From the NCBI GenBank assembly GCA_029465975.1, contig CM055745.1:9478790-9542789 (forward strand): DNA of 64,000 nucleotides, read 5' to 3'. The first letter of the stretch is position 1. Every line of letters starts with the position of its first letter. The DNA comes from Dallia pectoralis. Lineage: Eukaryota > Chordata > Actinopteri > Esociformes > Umbridae. The position numbers were made by a program, and so were the translations under genes. Under the pieces are notes generated by a model, which saw only the letters and a list, made by a program, of their open reading frames with translations, was not told the origin of the DNA and did no database searches. Of the stretch, positions 59,323-64,000 are shown one piece after another.

Positions 59323-60063
59323 GACCACCATACCAGCCTCGTCCTTTCAAAGAATGCTCGAACTATAATAGTGGATTATTTGCTTACCATCTAATATACG
59401 CAGACCTTCACATGGGGACATTATTTGCTTCACCTTAGGTCATAATGTTTGGGCTCATTGTTTTACACATATAAATATATGCCTATGAACTCTAAATGAT
59501 CTTATTTCAAAAGGGACTTCCTCCTGGTAAAATTGAAATGTTCTCCCTTACGCAAATTCTACATTAGGAAGCTGATTTACATGAATGCGCTAATCTAAAA
59601 ATGAAACTCTAATATCTGGGTTGAAAACAAACAAGTAAATTTTCCCTTAAGAAGTTTTTGTTGAAGTCAGTATTTAGTAGGAAAATGTCTGCTTCTGAAA
59701 AGATTCGTAAGATGAAGATTAGTGCCACTCACGTTTATTAGGCTGTTCAGTTTTGGAAAACGTTTCACCATTGAATTTGAATATGTCATTATTTTAAGTA
59801 TTTAATACTTCTAGTGTGAGAATGTATATTTCTTTGTATAAAATGTTTGTGTAGTTTTTTTGTGTGTTTTTCTTTGTGCGCTGAAAGTACATTTACCTGG
59901 TACCATCTCTTGTAAAGCATTACTGGTGGACATAAATAAACAAAAATCAATACATATAAAAGTGATGTGTAAACTGTCTGGTATAAATAGTTTGGTCAAG
60001 AAATTCTGTGCATTTTCTCATGATTTCAGTTCTCTCACTTCTCCCAAACATTCAAACACATCC
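59323..60063. other. AT-rich intergenic sequence, no gene seen
   Basis: Only short ORFs occur on either strand, and none resembles a known family. No repeat structure was noticed. Confidence 0.5.
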
Positions 60064-61540
60064 TGGGGCCCGTTTCAGAAAGGACGTTTAGTGAAAACTC
60101 TGAGTTTGTTTACCCGGAGATGAGGGAAACTGAGTTTTATGTTTCAGAAAGGGAGGTAACTTGACCTCAGAGTCAGTTACTATGGTAACTGAGTCTGTGA
60201 ACCTAACCTGGTCGGGAGCAGTTTTTCTTCAATTTCCCTGGAGTTTCTCTGTCTCCTCCCTCTGACACAGCGCTCTTTCATTTCATTTTTTATTAATTCA
60301 GTCTGTATAAGGTGCATTTTAGCGCAGTGTTGTCATCTGCATGAATAATATAGGATTGTTTTATTAACTTACGTGACGTTATAGATTAAAGTTTTTTTTT
60401 TCTCTCGAACATGACATGTCCTTTTGTTACACGATCCTGCAGATGAAGAAGCTGTATTACTTCACAGGGAGTTAAACACGTCGAGAGATGATATTGAGGA
60501 AACCTGACTAGATGTATTTTAATTTCCAGATAACTTCCTATCTGATATTGAGGAAACCCGACTAGATGTATTTTAATTTCCAGATCACTTCCTATCTGAT
60601 ATTGAGGAAACCCGACTAGATGTATTTTAATTTCCAGATCACTTCCTATCTGATATTGAGGAAACCAGACTAGATGTATTTTAATTTTCAGATAACTTCC
60701 TATCTGATATTGAGGAAACCAGACTAGATGTATTTTAATTTTCAGATAACTTCCTATCTGAGCGGTATAGTTTTTCTTTAGGCTACAGTCTATCAGATCT
60801 GTACCTTAATTACTCTGTTTAGGTACGCTAACGTGCACCTTTTATCCATTAGCGATTGCATTTGCTACTGATCAGGGGTCCTTTTCAAGAAGGAGGTTTA
60901 ACAAACTCTAAATCTAACCCTGACCTCGGAGTTGATTTACCCTAAGATGGAAAACTCTTCAGTTTTCGGTTTCAGAACAGCTGAATTGAGTTGGTTCAAT
61001 CAACCCAGTGTAGGTTCACTCAGAGTGACGTGCGTGCACCGCCGCTATAAAAAGGCAGCATGAATGGAGCCGCGATTCTACGATTCACCATGGCAACCAG
61101 CATTACTACCGCATACGTCACCCCAGCTTGAAATACTGATGCAGGCTTACAGCGACTATGAACACGTATTTAGAAAGAAATTGCTGCTCGGGTCAACGCG
61201 TAAATTCCAATATAGTGTTTTCATTTGATTTTTAATTCACACAATAATTTTAATTAATACTAATGTTTTTTTACACGCTGTTAGAAGAAACTACACACAT
61301 GCCCGAAATACACATATGCTCATATTTTATCATAAGTGTTATTACTGGTAAAAACTGGTAGAATTGTATTGACGCTATAATCTATTTCATTTAGGTGCAA
61401 TCCTGCGGGTGAAAAACACATTTGTGTGCCATCAATGCAGCCAATTGTTGTATGTTGATTAATAAGGACGCTACACAGATGGCGAGTCACGAACCATAGC
61501 TTTATATAACTTGCATAACAAACATGCGCTCGTAGCATAC
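60064..61540 (-). mobile_element. PIF/Harbinger transposon remnants
   Basis: On the minus strand 61450-61370 encodes TIGCIDGTQMCFSPAGLHLN followed by EIDYSV. This matches the first catalytic Asp block of Harbinger transposases (IGCIDGTHI...P...NE.DY). The rest of the transposase is not recognisable. Two similar ends in the same orientation (GGGCCCGTTTCAGAAAGGAC near 60066 and GGGTCCTTTTCAAGAAGGAG near 60886), each followed by ACTCTGA/ACTCTAA-type sequence, suggest a composite of two related elements. An array of five 53-bp copies (60490-60765) lies inside. Confidence 0.65.
60490..60765. repeat. 53-bp tandem repeat, five copies
   Basis: The unit is GATATTGAGGAAACCCGACT, AGATGTATTTTAATTTCCAG, ATCACTTCCTATCT, inside the Harbinger remnant. 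Copies differ at one to three positions. Confidence 0.92.
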
Positions 61541-61803
61541 CAGTGCTGACTTCCTGTTACTGGTTAACATAACCCTAAATCCCCACAAGGTGGAGCTGCT
61601 GCCTAAGCCGTACAACAGAATACCCTGTAACACCAATCGCATTAGGAAATCCTAAAATAAATTCAAATAATGTATACCAGTCTGATATTGCAGCACCATG
61701 TCATTAACCGAATTATAATTAATAGCTATTCATGGTAAAGGGTTTTGCATTCACATGCAATGCTGTGGACCTCTTCTTTAATTTCTCCCACTGGTTTGTG
61801 TCC

Positions 61804-62119
61804 AGGGAACGTCTCTGGTTACGTATGTAACCTTAGTTCCCTGAGGGGAACGAGACGCTGCGTGAAAACGCTATGGGAACGCTCTGCGTGAGTGCGTCAT
61901 GAAGCACATGTGTAATTAGTCCAATGGCGTGATGGAACGTCACAGACGGGTGACGTCGCGACCAGGAAGTCAAGCACAAAGCACCCCTAATTACCGGCAC
62001 CTTCAGTTTCTGATGGGCTGAAGCAAGTGCCAAGGGCATGCTGGGAGTATGGCACAGACACGCAGCGTCTCGTTCCCCTCAGGGAACTAAGGTTACATAC
62101 GTAACCAGAGACGTTCCCT
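61804..62119. repeat. Perfect 61-bp inverted repeat at the 3' end of the DIRS-like element
   Basis: 61804-61864 and 62059-62119 are exact reverse complements, separated by 194 bp. The arm contains TTAGTTCCCTGAGGGGAACG and a GTTACGTATGTAAC near-palindrome. A 26-bp direct repeat (GCTGCGTGAAAACGCTATGG and on) occurs at 61858 and 62133. Terminal complementary repeats are expected of DIRS elements, so this is probably the element's end structure. Confidence 0.88.
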
Positions 62120-64000
62120 ATCAGGGAACTTCGAGCTGCGTGAAAACGCTATGGGAACGCCACTACCCACTTCGCCATACGAGCAAGTGTCCGCCATGTG
62201 AAGTCAGAGCGCACATTCGGACGAAAGCACCTGCGCCCCTGGCGTGGAGCTAAAGTCAAGCTGGTAAAATCTCACGAACGTGTGCGGTGAGGACCAGCCT
62301 GCCGCAACACAGACGTCATGTAGAGACACTTTACCTGACAAAAGGGCTTTTAAAGCCGCCATACTCCTGGTCGAGTGGGCTCGAACAGCCAAGGGTGAAG
62401 GCTGACCAGCCGACTCGAAAGCAAGTGAGATGGCATCAACCACCCACTTGCTCATCCTCTGCTTAGACCCAGGACCCCCTCTCTTGGGTGGTCCAAAGCA
62501 CACGAACAAGTGTTCGGGCAGCCTCACAGGGCAGTTCTGTGGACGTAGGCGTCTAAGGCCCTCAACGGGCAGAGGAGGTTATGCTTCTTCTGGTCCGACA
62601 AAAAAAGGGGGAGGGCAGAAGGCTTGCAGCACAATAGGCCCAACGATGTTAGTTGGGACCTTGGGGACATACCCGGGTGAAGGTAGTAGAAACGCCTTGA
62701 CCATCCCGGGTGAGAAGTCCAAGCAAGAGGGCGCCACCGACAGTGCTTGCATATCACCAATCCTCTTCAGAGAAGAGATGGCAAGTAAGAAGACCGCCTT
62801 GAGGGTCACGAACTTGTCAGGGACCCCCTCAATGGGCTCAAACGGAGCACGGGAGAGGCCTTCTAGTACAATGGCCAGGTCCCAGGATGGCACCCTCATG
62901 CCGGCTGCTGGCCTCAGCCTCCGGGCGCCACGAAGGAAGCGTGATACCAGTGGGTGTCTCCCCAGAGAAACCCCATTTAGAGGGACATGGCATGCGGACA
63001 AAGCCGTCACATACACCTTCAGTGTGGATGGGGGTAGACCTGTAGAGAAGCGCTGCTGCAGGAACTCCAGTACTGCAAACACTGGGCAGTTAACTGGGTC
63101 TGCCTGCCGCTCTCTACACCACGAGGTGAACAGTTTCCACCTGGTGGCATACGCCTTCCTTGTGGCTGGAGCTCTGGAGTGAAGGATGGTCTCAGCGACC
63201 TCAGTCGAGAGACCTGGAACTAAAAGGCGGGCCCCCTCAGAGGCCAGGCCCATAGTTTCCACAGCTCCGGGCGGGGGTGAACTGGATGACCCCATGCGCC
63301 TGGGAAAGCAGGTCCCTCCTGATCGGCATCTCCAGGGGAGAGCCGACGAGGAGAGATATTAGGTCCGCAAACCATACTCGGGCCGGCCAGTACGGTGCTA
63401 CGAGCAGTAGACTGACCCGCTCCTGACGGATCCTCTCCAGAACTCCTGGGAGCAGAGCAACCGGGGGGAAAGTGTACAGGCGTGACCTCAGCCATGCCTG
63501 CACCATGGCACGAGCCAGCGAAAACCACAGAGGACAGCGTGACGTCCCTCTGGACGCAAACAGGTCCACTTCGGCCCGACCGAAGTGCGACCAAAGGAGC
63601 TCCACCACCTCGGGATGGAGTCTCCACTCCCCGGGCCTAAGCCCCTGCCTCGACAGGGTGTCTGCCCCCTAACTTAGGTACCCCGGGATAAAAATGGCCC
63701 TTAAAGAAAGGAGCTTCCCGTGGGACCACAGAAGGACCTGGCGGGCCAGATTGTAAAGTGGGCGTGAGCGCAGACCCCCCTGGTGGTTGATGTAGAAAAA
63801 CCACTGATGTGTTGTCTGACCGGACAAGGACATGATGACCCCTTAGGTCTGGGAGGAAGTGCTTCAGAGCCTGGTAAACTGCCAGCATCTCTAGCCAATT
63901 CATGTGCCATGATAGCTGATGGCCCCGCCAGAGCCCTTGAGCTGGGCGACCACTCATGATCGCCCCCCCAGCCGGTGAGGGAGGCATCCGTCGTTAGTGT
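61804..64000 (-). mobile_element. DIRS-like tyrosine-recombinase retrotransposon, 3' part, frame-broken
   Basis: On the minus strand, from the right window edge: an RNase H part (LEMLAVYQALKHFLP and HHVLVRSDNTSVVFLH, 63900-63780), a linker, then a tyrosine recombinase (63295-62204). In the recombinase, ETILHSRAPATRKAYATRW begins the core-binding domain, and SLKRIGDMQAL holds the first catalytic Arg. AVRAHSTRSMA supplies HxxR, and AAGWSSPHTFVRFY ends in the likely catalytic Tyr. The frame shifts at about 62590 (in a T run) and near 62525, so the copy is probably defective. The reverse transcriptase lies beyond the window. DIRS elements integrate through a circular intermediate using the recombinase. 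Confidence 0.85.

Overview
The window is nuclear DNA of a ray-finned fish. Its genes are split by GT-AG introns, and it carries teleost transposons: a salmonid-type Tc1 element, L2/Jockey-group LINEs with fish-type 3' tails, a DIRS-like tyrosine-recombinase element and a PIF/Harbinger remnant. The Tc1 and LINE tail types are the ones abundant in salmon and pike relatives, so a salmoniform or esociform fish is my best guess. That is an inference from repeats, not a proof.

Three protein-coding genes lie on the + strand. (1) The last five coding exons of an hnRNP C/RALY-family RNA-binding protein (5207-22318); the RRM exons lie upstream of the window. (2) urah, 5-hydroxyisourate hydrolase (39249-40462), read here as three exons giving 120 residues. 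(3) afg3l1, a mitochondrial m-AAA protease subunit (41499-57955), reconstructed as 16 in-frame exons giving 764 residues. From memory, AFG3L1 and URAH are also close together on human 16q24.3, where both are pseudogenes (AFG3L1P, URAHP). Here afg3l1 looks intact. urah has an open frame but lacks the active-site arginine.

Layout: 1-5.2 kb holds non-coding sequence and two minisatellites. From 5.2 to 22.3 kb is the hnRNP gene, whose 13-kb intron is mostly minisatellite plus a Tc1 fossil. From 22.3 to 26 kb is AT-rich sequence with no gene. From 26 to 31.6 kb are two large arrays (99-bp and 30-bp units). From 31.6 to 39 kb are repeats, including a LINE with an open 978-codon frame inserted in a minisatellite. 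From 39.2 to 58 kb are urah and afg3l1. From 58 to 64 kb are a minisatellite, Harbinger remnants and a DIRS-like element that runs off the end.

Tandem repeats make up roughly 40% of the window, and most long ORFs are artefacts of arrays whose unit is a multiple of 3. The most unusual pattern is in afg3l1: several intronic arrays have units that include a copy of the neighbouring splice junction, so authentic splice sites sit at the edge of series of decoy copies. A second notable structure is an inverted copy of the afg3l1 exon 1/intron 1 junction about 8 kb upstream. I found no new multi-gene system.
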